The position numbers were made by a program, and so were the translations under genes. Of a DNA stretch of 64,000 bases, positions 1 to 8,268 are shown piece by piece. The notes below the pieces were generated by a model that saw only the letters and a program-made list of their open reading frames with translations, searched no databases and was not told the origin of the DNA. The number at the start of each line of letters is the position of its first letter. The stretch's first letter is position 1. This DNA is from a virus, in IMG/VR virus record IMGVR_UViG_3300030503_000315, positions 151,316 to 215,315 of that record. One strand, 5' to 3'.

Positions 1-1476
1 GTTCACAAGTATGGTGAACGTCTGGAAAAGGAATACGGAATTCATCGTCGTTACCTGACGAACCTGATCCCTTCGCCATGGGCTCTGAAACGTCTGAAGG
101 AAACTAATGGTGATCTGTCTGATTTCAGCGTGGTCAAGATGTACCCGTCCAAGCTGAACCAGCAGGCAATCATGAAGGTCGAACCGGGGGATGAAAACAA
201 TCAGGACATCTCATCCTTGGTTGGTAAGATCAACCTTCGTCGTATCGATGCGCACGACCAGAACGACAGCGATGCATATCTGTACTCGGGTGGCCTCTGC
301 CGCTCCAATCAGGGCATGCTCGAATTCGTGGAAATGTTCAAGGCACCTATCAAGGTTCTTCACCCGTTGCTGACGGCGACGCAGGAAGGTAACTACGTTG
401 GTACCGAAGCGCTTCCTCCTATTCCGTTCAGTGGTGTAGTAGTTGCGCACTCGAACGAAAGCGAATGGGAAACGTTCAAGAACAACAAGAACAACGAGGC
501 TTTCCTGGATCGTGTGTCCCTTGTGTCTGTACCGTATTGCAAACGCGTTGATGAAGAAATCAACATCTACAAGAAGATGCTTGGTGCTTCGTCATTGGCA
601 CAGTCGCCGATTGCACCGCAGACCTTGAAGTACCTGGCGCAATGGTCGATCTCTACACGGCTGAAGGAGCCGGAGAATTCCCTGCTGTTTTCTAAAGTCC
701 GAGTCTACAACGGTGAGAACCTCAAGGACATCGATCCGCGAGCAAAGTCGACGCGTGAGTATCGCGATCACGCAGGTGTAGCTGAGGGAATGACAGGGAT
801 GTCTACCCGCTTCGCATTCAAGATCCTGTCGAAGACATTCAACAACGATGCGGAAGAAGTTGCAGCTGATCCGCTTCAGCTGATGGTTGTCCTGCAGAAT
901 GAGATCAAGCGCGAGCAGATGTCGAAGGAACAGGAAGAGAAGTACGAGTCGTTCGTCAAGGAAATGTCGCAACGTTACCTTGAGGATCTGACGAAGGACA
1001 TCCAGAAGGCATTCATCGAGAATAGCGAAGACTATTGCCAGAACCTGTTCGAACGTTATATCCAGTTGGCAGATGCCTGGTGCCAGGATTCGACGTTCAA
1101 GGACGATAACACCGGTTCGACAATGAACAAGGCAGAGATGGATCAGGAGCTGTCGAAGATCGAAAAGCCGGCGGGTATCGCGAACCCGAAGGATTTCCGC
1201 CCTGAAGTCGTGCAGTTCGTACTGCGCGTTCAAGCTCGTAATGGTGGCAAGATGCCGCGCTGGAATTCGTATGAAAAGATGAAGCAGGTCATCGAAAGCA
1301 AGATGAGCGCTTCTCTGGACGAACTCCTCCCGGTGATCTCGTTCGAAACGAAGAAGGAAGTGAAGCTGCAGAAGGATCACGACTCGTTCGTGGAGCGTAT
1401 GGAGAAGATCGGCTACACCTCACGTCAAGTTCGTCGTGTAGTCGAATGGTTCAGCCGCGCACGCAAGGCTAACTAA
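1..1476 (+). CDS. prkA: PrkA/YeaG-family serine protein kinase, 3' part
   Basis: The frame is open from base 1, so the start lies outside the window and 491 C-terminal residues are visible. They match bacterial PrkA (E. coli YeaG, about 644 residues) along their whole length, so roughly 150 N-terminal residues with the Walker A loop are missing. Recognisable blocks are GDENNQDISSLVG, LHPLLTATQEGNY, AHSNESEWETF, NNEAFLDRV and STRFAFKIL from the AAA+ part, then the kinase-like C-terminal domain. PrkA proteins are AAA+-type serine/threonine kinases of the bacterial stress and stationary-phase response, normally encoded with YeaH and SpoVR, which follow here. Family assignment is secure; the role in infection is inference. 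Confidence 0.95.
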   Translation, partial: VHKYGERLEKEYGIHRRYLTNLIPSPWALKRLKETNGDLSDFSVVKMYPSKLNQQAIMKVEPGDENNQDISSLVGKINLRRIDAHDQNDSDAYLYSGGLCRSNQGMLEFVEMFKAPIKVLHPLLTATQEGNYVGTEALPPIPFSGVVVAHSNESEWETFKNNKNNEAFLDRVSLVSVPYCKRVDEEINIYKKMLGASSLAQSPIAPQTLKYLAQWSISTRLKEPENSLLFSKVRVYNGENLKDIDPRAKSTREYRDHAGVAEGMTGMSTRFAFKILSKTFNNDAEEVAADPLQLMVVLQNEIKREQMSKEQEEKYESFVKEMSQRYLEDLTKDIQKAFIENSEDYCQNLFERYIQLADAWCQDSTFKDDNTGSTMNKAEMDQELSKIEKPAGIANPKDFRPEVVQFVLRVQARNGGKMPRWNSYEKMKQVIESKMSASLDELLPVISFETKKEVKLQKDHDSFVERMEKIGYTSRQVRRVVEWFSRARKAN

Positions 1477-1550
1477 GATTGTAGTTGCACCGGGTAGTTC
1501 CCCTGTAGTACCGTGTGAAGTGTAGTACGTAGTCTTGTAAGTTGTGAAGG

Positions 1551-1588
1551 GGGCAGCCTGTTTAAGTTAGGCTGCCCTTTTCCTTTTT
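1551..1588 (+). terminator. Rho-independent terminator after prkA
   Basis: GGGCAGCCT (1551-1559) pairs with AGGCTGCCC (1569-1577) around a 9-base loop and is followed by TTTTCCTTTTT. It should end transcripts leaving prkA, so the genes downstream probably need their own promoter. Confidence 0.9.
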
Positions 1589-1595
1589 GTTTTCG

Positions 1596-1603
1596 AATTT
1601 CAT
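1596..1603 (+). promoter_or_regulatory. AATTTCAT motif
   Basis: AATTTCATAGG lies directly behind the prkA terminator and 10 bases before the next start codon. Its position fits a promoter or a transcript start; the function is inferred only from recurrence of the motif. Confidence 0.35.
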
Positions 1604-1613
1604 AGGTACCACC

Positions 1614-1742
1614 ATGGAAACAATTGATAAGATTTTCAATTGGATGAATCAAGACGGGGCAAGATTCGGAGTAGGAATGTGGATCATAGGTGTAGCGTTT
1701 GGTCTCTTCCTGTCCTTGATTATCAAGTGGGTCAATCCATGA
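1614..1742 (+). CDS. Small single-pass membrane protein
   Basis: A 42-residue product with an amphipathic N-terminus (METIDKIFNWMNQD) and one hydrophobic segment at about residues 20-38. It is the first gene after a terminator and its stop overlaps the next start (CCATGAG). I recognise no family. Support comes from the tight overlap and a clean transmembrane segment; the ribosome site is weak. Confidence 0.55.
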   Translation: METIDKIFNWMNQDGARFGVGMWIIGVAFGLFLSLIIKWVNP

Positions 1743-2032
1743 GTGTTCTTCGCAAAGAAATCTCTCGTCTGAACCATGTTATTGAGCGCACCGAGCAAGA
1801 GATGATTAATCTAGAGGAAGATTTCTGGCAGAATGGTGGCATCTGTTGTCCGGGTTGTGGTGTACCTGGATTCTCAGAGATGGAAGAGAAGCAAGAGCGT
1901 AGGAAAAAGCAACTTAGATATCTTATCAAGAAGTACGAGAAGGACAGTGGGAGGAAATATGAAGATCATCCGGAAGCTCGTAGCCTGGCCAGCCGCATAT
2001 TCAATTTTCTTCTTGGGCTTGATCCTGACTAG
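1739..2032 (+). CDS. Small zinc-ribbon-like protein
   Basis: 97 residues starting at the ATG inside the ATGA overlap with the preceding gene; a longer in-frame extension would run through that gene and is unlikely. Residues 1-30 and 50-75 are charged and helical, probably coiled coil, with a CCPGCG knuckle between them that could hold a metal ion. No known family recognised. The end overlaps the next gene in another frame. Confidence 0.6.
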   Translation: MSVLRKEISRLNHVIERTEQEMINLEEDFWQNGGICCPGCGVPGFSEMEEKQERRKKQLRYLIKKYEKDSGRKYEDHPEARSLASRIFNFLLGLDPD

Positions 2033-2174
2033 GTTGGGTTGGTACAAAGGTCAGTGGCATTGGTTTATGGACTTAGCGATGCATATCAGGATTGGGGTGG
2101 TTGCCCGGGTCCATGGCTTCGCACAGAAGATGTTCATAATGCACGAAAGAACAGGTGATGTAGTAAATATTTGA
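1959..2174 (+). CDS. Small membrane protein
   Basis: 71 residues. The ATG follows GGGAGG at a good distance, which decides the start although it lies inside the preceding gene. The N-terminus is basic (MKIIRKLVAWP) and followed by a hydrophobic stretch (YSIFFLGLILT), so it is probably anchored in the inner membrane with a basic, His-containing tail. No homologue recognised. Confidence 0.55.
   Translation: MKIIRKLVAWPAAYSIFFLGLILTRLGWYKGQWHWFMDLAMHIRIGVVARVHGFAQKMFIMHERTGDVVNI
2161..2169 (+). promoter_or_regulatory. TAGTAAATA motif, candidate late promoter
   Basis: TAGTAAATA sits at the end of the small membrane gene, 62 bases before yeaH. It resembles the T4 late promoter core TATAAATA. Confidence 0.4.
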
Positions 2175-2230
2175 TGGGCGGTATAAAACCGGGTGACGGG
2201 TAGATCGTCACCTCAACTGGAGGGTTGAAA

Positions 2231-3502
2231 ATGTTTAGTCGGACTATTGTTGATGCACGACCACAATCGCAGTCTAAGACCTCGGCAGACCGGCAGAGGT
2301 TTGTTCGTCGGGCTAAATCTCAGATTCGTGAAGCAGTTAAGAAGGCAATCTCTACTGGCGATATCAAGTCATTGGAGAAGGGTCGCATTCGTGTTCCAGT
2401 CAAGGACATGAATGAACCCACGTTTGAGAACGACAGGGAATCCGGGTCCCGTGATCGCGTCTACACCGGGAACAAAGAATGGATTCCAGGTGACACGATT
2501 GCACGTCCTGAGGAAGGTGGAGGTAATGGTACTCAAGGATCGGATGATCCAAGCATTGGCAATGATGACTTCGCCTTCATTCTGACTCCAGAGGAATTCT
2601 ACGATATCTTGTTCGAGGATTTGGGTCTTCCTGATCTAATGAAGAAGACGATGAAGGATATCACGAAGGTCACTCGCAAACGCGCGGGCTTCGTTATCAC
2701 GGGTAATCCTTCGCAGCTGGATATTCGCCAGACTTACAAGTTCGCATTCGCACGTCACAAGGCATTGGGTCGTCCTTCGAATGTAGACATCGAAGAAGCT
2801 GAAGAGGATCTCAAGGAAGCACAGGAGTGTGGAACACAATTCGATGCAGAACTAGTTGAAGATGCATTGAAGGAAATGAAAATCGCACAGAAACGTATCC
2901 CGCTCATTGATACAATTGATCTGCGATATCGCAACTATCCACCGCGTCCTGAGCCGATCACCAAGGCAGTGATGATTTGCTGTATGGATGTTTCTGGGTC
3001 GATGGATGAGGATCGAAAGGATCTGGCAAAACGATTCTATCTCTTGCTATATGTCTGGTTGATGAAGCAGTACAATCAAAGGGTTGATATCGTGTTCATC
3101 CGTCATCACACGCGTGCGGAAGAAGTAGACGAACAAAAATTCTTCTACGATCAAGAATCAGGTGGTACAGTCGTAAGTCCAATCTTTGAACTCGCAGCTA
3201 AGATCATCAAAGATCGTTACAATCCTTCTGATTGGAACATCTACATGTGTCATGCATCTGACGGTGACAACTGGACAGATGACAACAAGAAGGTTGTCGA
3301 GGCATTGGATGGTATGGCGTCTACCTTGCAATACTTTGCATATCTTCAGGTTACGGAAGAAGACGAGGACGAAGGAGATACGTTGTGGAACGCCTATCAA
3401 AAGGTGAGTGAACGACACAACCATATTCGTATGGTGTCCGCGGATGAACCTTCGGAAATCTGGCCGGTGTTTAAAGAGTTGTTCACCAAGGATATGGCGT
3501 AA
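2231..3502 (+). CDS. yeaH: YeaH/YhbH family protein with VWA-like domain
   Basis: 423 residues, the length usual for the YeaH/YhbH (UPF0229) family. The ATG at 2231 follows GGAGGG; an in-frame TTG six bases earlier is less likely. The N-terminus (DRQRFVRRAKSQIREAV) and centre (RYRNYPPRPEPITKAVM) match the family. CMDVSGSMDE at about residue 255 is a MIDAS-type DxSGS metal site of a von Willebrand A-like domain, and YIRHHT/GGTVVS blocks follow as in E. coli YeaH. In bacteria YeaH is encoded between PrkA and SpoVR, as here. The biochemical role is not established; an adaptor for the kinase is plausible. Confidence 0.95.
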   Translation: MFSRTIVDARPQSQSKTSADRQRFVRRAKSQIREAVKKAISTGDIKSLEKGRIRVPVKDMNEPTFENDRESGSRDRVYTGNKEWIPGDTIARPEEGGGNGTQGSDDPSIGNDDFAFILTPEEFYDILFEDLGLPDLMKKTMKDITKVTRKRAGFVITGNPSQLDIRQTYKFAFARHKALGRPSNVDIEEAEEDLKEAQECGTQFDAELVEDALKEMKIAQKRIPLIDTIDLRYRNYPPRPEPITKAVMICCMDVSGSMDEDRKDLAKRFYLLLYVWLMKQYNQRVDIVFIRHHTRAEEVDEQKFFYDQESGGTVVSPIFELAAKIIKDRYNPSDWNIYMCHASDGDNWTDDNKKVVEALDGMASTLQYFAYLQVTEEDEDEGDTLWNAYQKVSERHNHIRMVSADEPSEIWPVFKELFTKDMA

Positions 3503-3514
3503 GGAGAATTGGAA

Positions 3515-5032
3515 ATGAAATCCGCTATCAAGACAATCAAGCCCGATTACCTGTTCACCACTTCTGAGTGGACATTCGAGATGCTTGAGAACACCCTTCG
3601 TCTTTGTGAAGACATTGGCAAGGAAGAGCTCGGCCTCAAGCTCATGCGTAATCAGGTTGAGATCATCACCAGCGATCAAATGCTTGAAGCCTACACTTCG
3701 GTAGGAATGCCGATTCACTATCATCACTGGTCGAACGGCAAGTCGTATCTTCAGCAAAAGCAAGCGTACAAGGGCGGTAACATGGGTCTGGCTTATGAGA
3801 TCGTTATCAATAGCGATCCATGCATCGCCTACTGCATGGAAGAGAACAGCTCTGCTATGCAAACTCTCGTATTGGCCCATGCTTCGGTTGGACACAACTC
3901 AGTTTTCAACATGAATTATCTGTTCAAGCACTGGACGGATGCAACGGCTATTGTCGATTACCTGATCTTTGCGCGCAACTACATTCGTCAGTGTGAAGAG
4001 CGTTATGGTCTGGATGAAGTCGAAGAGATTCTCGACTCAGCTCATGCACTTCGCTACATGTCGTTCGATCGCCGCAAACGTCAGTCGACTTTGACGGAAG
4101 ACCAGGAACAAAAGCGTCGCATGGATTTGTTGGAAGCGCTGGAGCGTGAGCGTTCACAGTATGATGATCTCATCCCAGTGGATGAACGGGAGGATGAAGC
4201 TAAGGACAAGGATCGTGGTGATCTCAAAGAGCCGGAAGAGAACCTCCTGTATTTCCTTGAGAAGAACTCTCCTAATCTGAAGGCGTGGCAGCGTGAAATC
4301 CTTCGGATTGTACGGACAATCCAGCAGTACTTCTACCCGCAGATGCAGACGCAGGTGGTGAATGAAGGATGGGCGACATTCACTCACTACTACATTCTCA
4401 ATCGTCTGTATGAGATGGGAAAGATTACGGAAGGTGCGTTGCTTGAATGCATGACTTCGCATTCGCAGGTCCTTTTTCAACAGCCAATGAGTCCCAACCT
4501 GAATCCGTATGCACTTGGATTTTCTATCTACAAGGATATCAAACGGATGTGCGAGGAACCCACAGATGAAGATCGTGAGTGGTTCCCTAATCTGGTTGGT
4601 AAAGATTGGAAGGAAGAATGCCTGTTCGCCATGATGAACTTCAAGGACGAGTCGTTCATTCTTCAGTACCTTAGCCCAAAGGTTATGCGTGACTTCCGCA
4701 TGTTTGCCTTGACGGATGATGCAGACGAGGATCACTATCTGGTGAATAAGATTCACAACGATCCTGGGTATAAAGAGATTCGTTCGATGTTGAGTCAGCA
4801 GTATCGTATGGAAAACCGCATGCCGAACATGATGGTTGTCCGTGCAGACATGAAAGGCAATCGTCTTCTAACCGTACAGAACAAGACGCAGAATAAGATT
4901 CTTCTTAAAGACGATCCCGCGAAAGATTCTGTGCAACATCTGGCGTATCTGTGGGGATACGACGTTAGAGTGGAAACCGTGGATGAGAGTGGTAAGGTCC
5001 TGCAATACTACACAGCTGAGGTGGAGAACTAA
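3515..5032 (+). CDS. spoVR: SpoVR family protein
   Basis: 505 residues against about 510 for E. coli YcgB. AAGGAGAAT lies 6-7 bases ahead of ATG 3515; a TTG two codons upstream is less likely. Long blocks match the family: VEIITSDQMLEAYTSVGMP, GLAYEIVINSDPCIAY, HASVGHNSVF, ENLLYFLEKNSP, QREILRIVRTIQQYFYPQ, NEGWATF, NPYALGF and FKDESFILQYLSPKVMRDF. SpoVR is linked to spore cortex formation in Bacillus, but in Gram-negative bacteria it belongs to the PrkA-YeaH-SpoVR stress module. Conserved His, Glu and Cys residues are all present, so the protein is probably functional. Confidence 0.95.
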   Translation: MKSAIKTIKPDYLFTTSEWTFEMLENTLRLCEDIGKEELGLKLMRNQVEIITSDQMLEAYTSVGMPIHYHHWSNGKSYLQQKQAYKGGNMGLAYEIVINSDPCIAYCMEENSSAMQTLVLAHASVGHNSVFNMNYLFKHWTDATAIVDYLIFARNYIRQCEERYGLDEVEEILDSAHALRYMSFDRRKRQSTLTEDQEQKRRMDLLEALERERSQYDDLIPVDEREDEAKDKDRGDLKEPEENLLYFLEKNSPNLKAWQREILRIVRTIQQYFYPQMQTQVVNEGWATFTHYYILNRLYEMGKITEGALLECMTSHSQVLFQQPMSPNLNPYALGFSIYKDIKRMCEEPTDEDREWFPNLVGKDWKEECLFAMMNFKDESFILQYLSPKVMRDFRMFALTDDADEDHYLVNKIHNDPGYKEIRSMLSQQYRMENRMPNMMVVRADMKGNRLLTVQNKTQNKILLKDDPAKDSVQHLAYLWGYDVRVETVDESGKVLQYYTAEVEN

Positions 5033-5233
5033 ATGGGACAAGAATGCAATGATATCCGATGGTCCTTGGATGATATAAAAAGAACTGTAGTGAGAATTGA
5101 AGAGAGACAAAGAGGACGAAGAGAACAGATGATGGTTAACCTACTAAAGCAGGCTGTGGATAGTAAGGTGGTGCAGGCTGCCCTAGGTGACACTTGGGTT
5201 ACTCTAGTCTGCGATTTGCTTAATACCTATTAG
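5033..5233 (+). CDS. Hypothetical protein, 66 aa
   Basis: Starts on the base after the spoVR stop, so it is translationally coupled to it. The protein is helical and charged in its first half (LDDIKRTVVRIEERQRGRREQ), possibly a short coiled coil. No family recognised. Confidence 0.6.
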   Translation: MGQECNDIRWSLDDIKRTVVRIEERQRGRREQMMVNLLKQAVDSKVVQAALGDTWVTLVCDLLNTY

Positions 5234-5243
5234 GAGTAGAGTG

Positions 5244-5792
5244 ATGGATGACGATTCAGGTGAAAGGAAAATAGTCTGGGGTGCGCTTCCACTAGACGAA
5301 TTCGTAATTGGTATGACCGCGGAAGAACTTGCTATCAGGAACAAGCCGAGTGCGAAGGGTCTTGCTGGTGAGGAAGCTGTGAGGATTGCCTGGCTAACCA
5401 GGGAATCTCGGTCTCAGCATGAATGGGTTGAACTGCAGAGTCCGGATTTCACAGGCAGAGTAACCTTTGATCTACACTCGCACCTGAATCGTCAGTATGA
5501 ATTCTCTCAACGAATCTTTGGTCCTGGCACAAAGACGGCGAGTGTTCTCGATCATATCAGGAAAGAATTGGTAGAGATCGAAAAGGATCCTCTTGATCTT
5601 GAAGAGTGGGTAGACGTAATTATTCTTGCATTGGATGGGGCAATGCGTACTGGTCGGACTTCACTCGAAGTCATCGAAGCATTGATTGCTAAGCAGACCA
5701 AGAACGAGAAGCGCAAGTGGCCTGACTGGAGAACGATTGATCCCGATAAGGCAATCGAGCATGACCGTAGTAAGGACGAGGAGGCTCAGTAA
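5244..5792 (+). CDS. DUF550 / MazG-like dATP/dGTP pyrophosphohydrolase
   Basis: 182 residues. GGAG sits 7 bases before ATG 5244, which is preferred over the GTG three bases earlier. Residues 70-170 match the DUF550 family (FDLHSHLNRQYEFSQRIFG, DHIRKELVEIEKDPLDLEEW, DVIILALDGAMR, KQTKNEKRKWPDWR). The EExE/D helices are the metal site of the all-alpha NTP pyrophosphohydrolase fold. Members are thought to hydrolyse purine dNTPs to dNMP and pyrophosphate, which would shift nucleotide pools during replication. The first 60 residues are not part of the domain. Family assignment is strong; the substrate is inferred. Confidence 0.85.
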   Translation: MDDDSGERKIVWGALPLDEFVIGMTAEELAIRNKPSAKGLAGEEAVRIAWLTRESRSQHEWVELQSPDFTGRVTFDLHSHLNRQYEFSQRIFGPGTKTASVLDHIRKELVEIEKDPLDLEEWVDVIILALDGAMRTGRTSLEVIEALIAKQTKNEKRKWPDWRTIDPDKAIEHDRSKDEEAQ

Positions 5793-5965
5793 TGGATTTC
5801 GATGCGATAATTAAGGATGCCAAGGAGCACATTCGTTCTTTGAAGAAAGTGTCACCTCAAATCTATCCTGAGTATTCGAGATTACGTACTGCACAGATTG
5901 ACTTCGCCAAAGCAAGGTTGGAGTTGCAGGAAGCGGAGGAGGCGTGGGAAAAGTTAGGAAATTGA
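5792..5965 (+). CDS. Hypothetical protein, 57 aa
   Basis: The start overlaps the previous stop (TAATG) and the end overlaps the next gene by 22 bases. The product is a charged helical peptide, likely coiled coil (FAKARLELQEAEEAWEKL). No family recognised; kept because it fills the gap exactly between two genes. Confidence 0.5.
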   Translation: MDFDAIIKDAKEHIRSLKKVSPQIYPEYSRLRTAQIDFAKARLELQEAEEAWEKLGN

Positions 5966-6348
5966 AAGAGAAACGTTTGGCACTACGCCTCCTCGTTACT
6001 GGAGGTCGCGACTATAACGACGAAGAATTCGTTGCGCTAGTGCTTAAGCGTTACAACCGCAAAGCCAAATCCATTGGAAGAGTTCTTGTAGTCATAAATG
6101 GTGGTGCCCGCGGTTTGGATACCTTGGCCAAGAATTGGTGTTTAAAGCATGGAGTTCCTTGTATCACTATGGATGCTTCGTGGGATTACTACAGAAATTC
6201 TGCTGGACCAATTCGCAATGGTTGGATGTTAGAATTCTGTGCTCCAACACACTGCTACGTGTTCCCGGGTGGGACGGGAACAAATGACATGATGAAACAG
6301 GCTAAGGCAGACAATCTTATCATGGCAAGTCATGAAGACGAGGAATAA
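5944..6348 (+). CDS. DUF2493/YspA-like SLOG domain protein
   Basis: 134 residues from GTG 5944, placed by GGAGGA 4 bases upstream. LRLLVTGGRDYND, VVINGGARGLDTLAKNWC, GPIRNGWML and FPGGTGTNDM are the Rossmann-like SLOG motifs of the DUF2493 (YspA/cpYpsA) family. SLOG proteins bind or cleave nucleotide-derived ligands. Small versions are common in phages, but their substrate is unknown. The neighbouring pyrophosphohydrolase is consistent with a nucleotide-related role. Confidence 0.8.
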   Translation: MGKVRKLKEKRLALRLLVTGGRDYNDEEFVALVLKRYNRKAKSIGRVLVVINGGARGLDTLAKNWCLKHGVPCITMDASWDYYRNSAGPIRNGWMLEFCAPTHCYVFPGGTGTNDMMKQAKADNLIMASHEDEE

Positions 6349-6349
6349 G

Positions 6350-6556
6350 ATGAGTATCGGCGTAGTACAGGAACCAGATGGGAAATACACCGTCTACATG
6401 GATGAATGTGACTACCTGCTTGGGGTAAATGCCCACAAAAAGGTGACACTAAAAGATTTGATCGATCTCGAGGGTAAGATTCATTACCTGGTTTTGAAGC
6501 ACGAGATGGGTGATAAGTTTGATACGCCGAAAGAACATGTTCCCAGAACTGATTGA
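6350..6556 (+). CDS. Hypothetical protein, 68 aa
   Basis: The ATG follows the preceding stop closely with GAGGA upstream. An in-frame ATG at 6332 lies inside that gene and is less likely. Acidic small protein of mixed character (GKYTVYMDECDYLLG). No family recognised. Confidence 0.55.
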   Translation: MSIGVVQEPDGKYTVYMDECDYLLGVNAHKKVTLKDLIDLEGKIHYLVLKHEMGDKFDTPKEHVPRTD

Positions 6557-6734
6557 CATCCATTGGTGTATCAGTCCCACCACCGGTTTAGGAAAGGTCA
6601 GAAATACCACCAGTACCTTTGCTCGATGCATATACCAGGTGATCCTCGTTGCTATGATTCCTGAAGACACGTATGAAGAAGTAAAAGCAAGGTTGGAGAA
6701 TCCTCCTGTGAGATTTGGAGAAAGCAATGACTAA
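6537..6734 (+). CDS. Hypothetical protein, 65 aa
   Basis: Overlaps its neighbours at both ends. The start is uncertain, with an in-frame ATG also at 6510. It contains a central hydrophobic stretch (ARCIYQVILVAMIP) too short to call a membrane segment. No family recognised. Confidence 0.45.
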   Translation: MFPELIDIHWCISPTTGLGKVRNTTSTFARCIYQVILVAMIPEDTYEEVKARLENPPVRFGESND

Positions 6735-6933
6735 TAGTCAGGGATTTGCACTCATTTGTTACCTCTTCCTTGTGGCTTCAATCTTAAGCTCTGGCATTGC
6801 CTTAGCCACAATAGTTAGGAACAAAGAGAAGGGGGCCATCCCAGCATCCATTGCAGTACTTTCCTATGGAACCTTCTTCCTATCCATAGCAGTAATGTTT
6901 ATGTTTCTGAAGTTAGCTAAACTTCTTGGGTAA
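6727..6933 (+). CDS. Small two-pass membrane protein
   Basis: 68 residues with GGAG ahead of ATG 6727. Two hydrophobic helices (about residues 6-28 and 42-62) are separated by a short basic loop (RNKEKG). Size and topology would fit a holin-like or inhibitor-like membrane protein, but nothing identifies it and the spanins are 20 kb away. Confidence 0.6.
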   Translation: MTNSQGFALICYLFLVASILSSGIALATIVRNKEKGAIPASIAVLSYGTFFLSIAVMFMFLKLAKLLG

Positions 6934-6949
6934 GATTTGGAGATTCAAA

Positions 6950-7084
6950 ATGAACAATCATAACATTGGCGTATTCTTCATCCCGAACTTCGGAGCCGTT
7001 GGTCCTCCTCGGCGAGTTCGGTTGGAGAATCATCATGCGTCAATCGTCAAGGGCGGAGCGTCGCCATCATGTTCAACGCCTTAA
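6950..7084 (+). CDS. Possible 44-aa peptide overlapping the next gene
   Basis: A good ribosome site (TTGGAGATTCAAA) precedes the ATG, and the frame then overlaps the next gene by 50 bases. The product (MNNHNIGVFF...) has no recognisable features. It may be a leader or a remnant of a longer gene. Confidence 0.3.
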   Translation: MNNHNIGVFFIPNFGAVGPPRRVRLENHHASIVKGGASPSCSTP

Positions 7085-7349
7085 ACATAAACGACGTACT
7101 TATTGGGGCTATCCTAATAATTATCACGTTTCATCTTTGGATCATCCTCCTATTTCTCCCGTTGAGATGGATGCACGTCAACTGGGTCAGGTCGTTTCTA
7201 CGCCTCAGCTATGTTCATGTCTTGGTTGCGGTAATCCGCGCCATAATACTGCTGGGTGGACGCCAACTATTAAAGAGCTTCGGTGGCTCCAACAATATCG
7301 AGAACAGGTCGAAGAGACCGAGGAAGATTTAAAGGAAAAAGATGAGTGA
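7035..7349 (+). CDS. Small CxC..CGNPR motif protein
   Basis: 104 residues from ATG 7035, which has GGAG 8 bases upstream; the frame stays open further 5' but without a better start. A basic N-terminus (RAERRHHVQRLKHKRRTYWG) followed by CSCLGCGNPR is typical of a widespread family of tiny phage and bacterial proteins of unknown function. The Cys residues could form a metal knuckle. A hydrophobic frame at 7069-7332 overlaps it and is probably a shadow. Confidence 0.65.
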   Translation: MRQSSRAERRHHVQRLKHKRRTYWGYPNNYHVSSLDHPPISPVEMDARQLGQVVSTPQLCSCLGCGNPRHNTAGWTPTIKELRWLQQYREQVEETEEDLKEKDE

Positions 7350-7722
7350 GACGGATATCGTGAAAAAGAAAACAATAAGAGGGTATGAAGAATTTCAGAA
7401 CCGTATCATGACTCTTCGCAAGGTTACGTTGATCCTTGGAGATCTTGAAGGGCATGTGGCGAAATTCTTCATCAATGATACGTGGAAGACTGCGTTCCCT
7501 AGAGAGCAATATAAACTCTGCTCAATGGTAGTTGTGGCTGATCCTTATAAGGTCGATGTAGGTGTTCTCCTTCCTCTTGAAGAAGCTACTGCCTTATATG
7601 GTATCTATGAGGGATCTGGCCCATTCGTATCACAGGTCAATTATGTCTCTGCAAAGAATGGCTTCAAGCTTAAAGAGAGTGGTCAAACAACTGGTTTGCA
7701 GGAATTCATCAAAGGTAACTAA
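7342..7722 (+). CDS. Hypothetical protein, 126 aa
   Basis: Overlaps the preceding gene by 8 bases (coupled start). Soluble mixed alpha/beta composition without recognisable motifs; the middle (YKLCSMVVVADPYKVDVGVLL) looks like beta strands. Coding is well supported by length and gene packing. Function unknown. Confidence 0.65.
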   Translation: MSETDIVKKKTIRGYEEFQNRIMTLRKVTLILGDLEGHVAKFFINDTWKTAFPREQYKLCSMVVVADPYKVDVGVLLPLEEATALYGIYEGSGPFVSQVNYVSAKNGFKLKESGQTTGLQEFIKGN

Positions 7723-7723
7723 C

Positions 7724-7945
7724 GTGATCCTCTTCGGTTCAGGACATTGCCGTAGTCCTTCTATAGTATCTCAGTGTCCGATGGTCTTCTGCAATTGTGA
7801 TTGTCATCGAGATGGTTCGGGTATGAAGCATTTCATGCAATGTTGTAGCATTGGTACCTGTCCTGTTTGCAACGAAGTGATGGATAAGGTCAAGTATATT
7901 TTTCCGGTCAACAAGGACGAGAATAATGAGCCTGTGGAAAAGTGA
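7724..7945 (+). CDS. Small Cys-rich zinc-binding protein
   Basis: 73 residues from GTG 7724 with AAAGG 8 bases upstream; the longer open frame would overlap the previous gene by 160 bases. CNCDCH near residue 25 and CC...CPVCNE near residues 45-55 make two Cys-rich knuckles, probably zinc sites. No family recognised. Confidence 0.6.
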   Translation: MILFGSGHCRSPSIVSQCPMVFCNCDCHRDGSGMKHFMQCCSIGTCPVCNEVMDKVKYIFPVNKDENNEPVEK

Positions 7946-8237
7946 TGAAGAGGAACTTGAGTTCGAACGACCCGAACCTTATGGGTGGTTCACCATCGTG
8001 TTCCCAAAGATAGATGACAGGAATACCAACATAGATGTATGGTTCAACACAGCAACAAGTTGGATCAATGGTGAGTGCATGCGTCAAACTTTCTCGTGCT
8101 TCACTCCTTCTGTTAAAAAGAAAAAGGGAATGCCCTTAGCAATCTCTCCCGTGTTCTTCTTCAAAGAATTGATGGACGCCAAGAGGTTTGAGTGGCGCTT
8201 CAGCGGTGAGATTGTCAACAATATAGTTGAACAGTAA
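7926..8237 (+). CDS. Hypothetical protein, 103 aa
   Basis: Starts 20 bases inside the previous gene. Soluble, rich in aromatic residues (GWFTIVFPKIDD, DVWFNTATSWING), with a short basic stretch. No family recognised. Confidence 0.6.
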   Translation: MSLWKSDEEELEFERPEPYGWFTIVFPKIDDRNTNIDVWFNTATSWINGECMRQTFSCFTPSVKKKKGMPLAISPVFFFKELMDAKRFEWRFSGEIVNNIVEQ

Positions 8238-8240
8238 ATA
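8233..8240 (+). promoter_or_regulatory. AGTAAATA motif before the GNAT gene
   Basis: Overlaps the stop codon of the preceding gene (CAGTAAATAAAG) and lies 29 bases before the acetyltransferase start. Confidence 0.4.
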
Positions 8241-8268
8241 AAGTGACACGTATAAGAGTGAGAGACAG

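Noticed and set aside
592-1380. 262-aa reverse-strand frame
   Set aside because: Antisense to prkA, whose protein matches its family over the same bases; reverse frames stay open because of biased codon use.
3158-3895. 245-aa reverse-strand frame
   Set aside because: Antisense to yeaH and spoVR, both firmly identified.
7069-7332. 87-aa hydrophobic frame inside the CGNPR-type gene
   Set aside because: It would encode a neat two-helix membrane protein, but the overlapping frame has a recognisable conserved motif and the better ribosome site. Kept only as a possible dual-coding curiosity.
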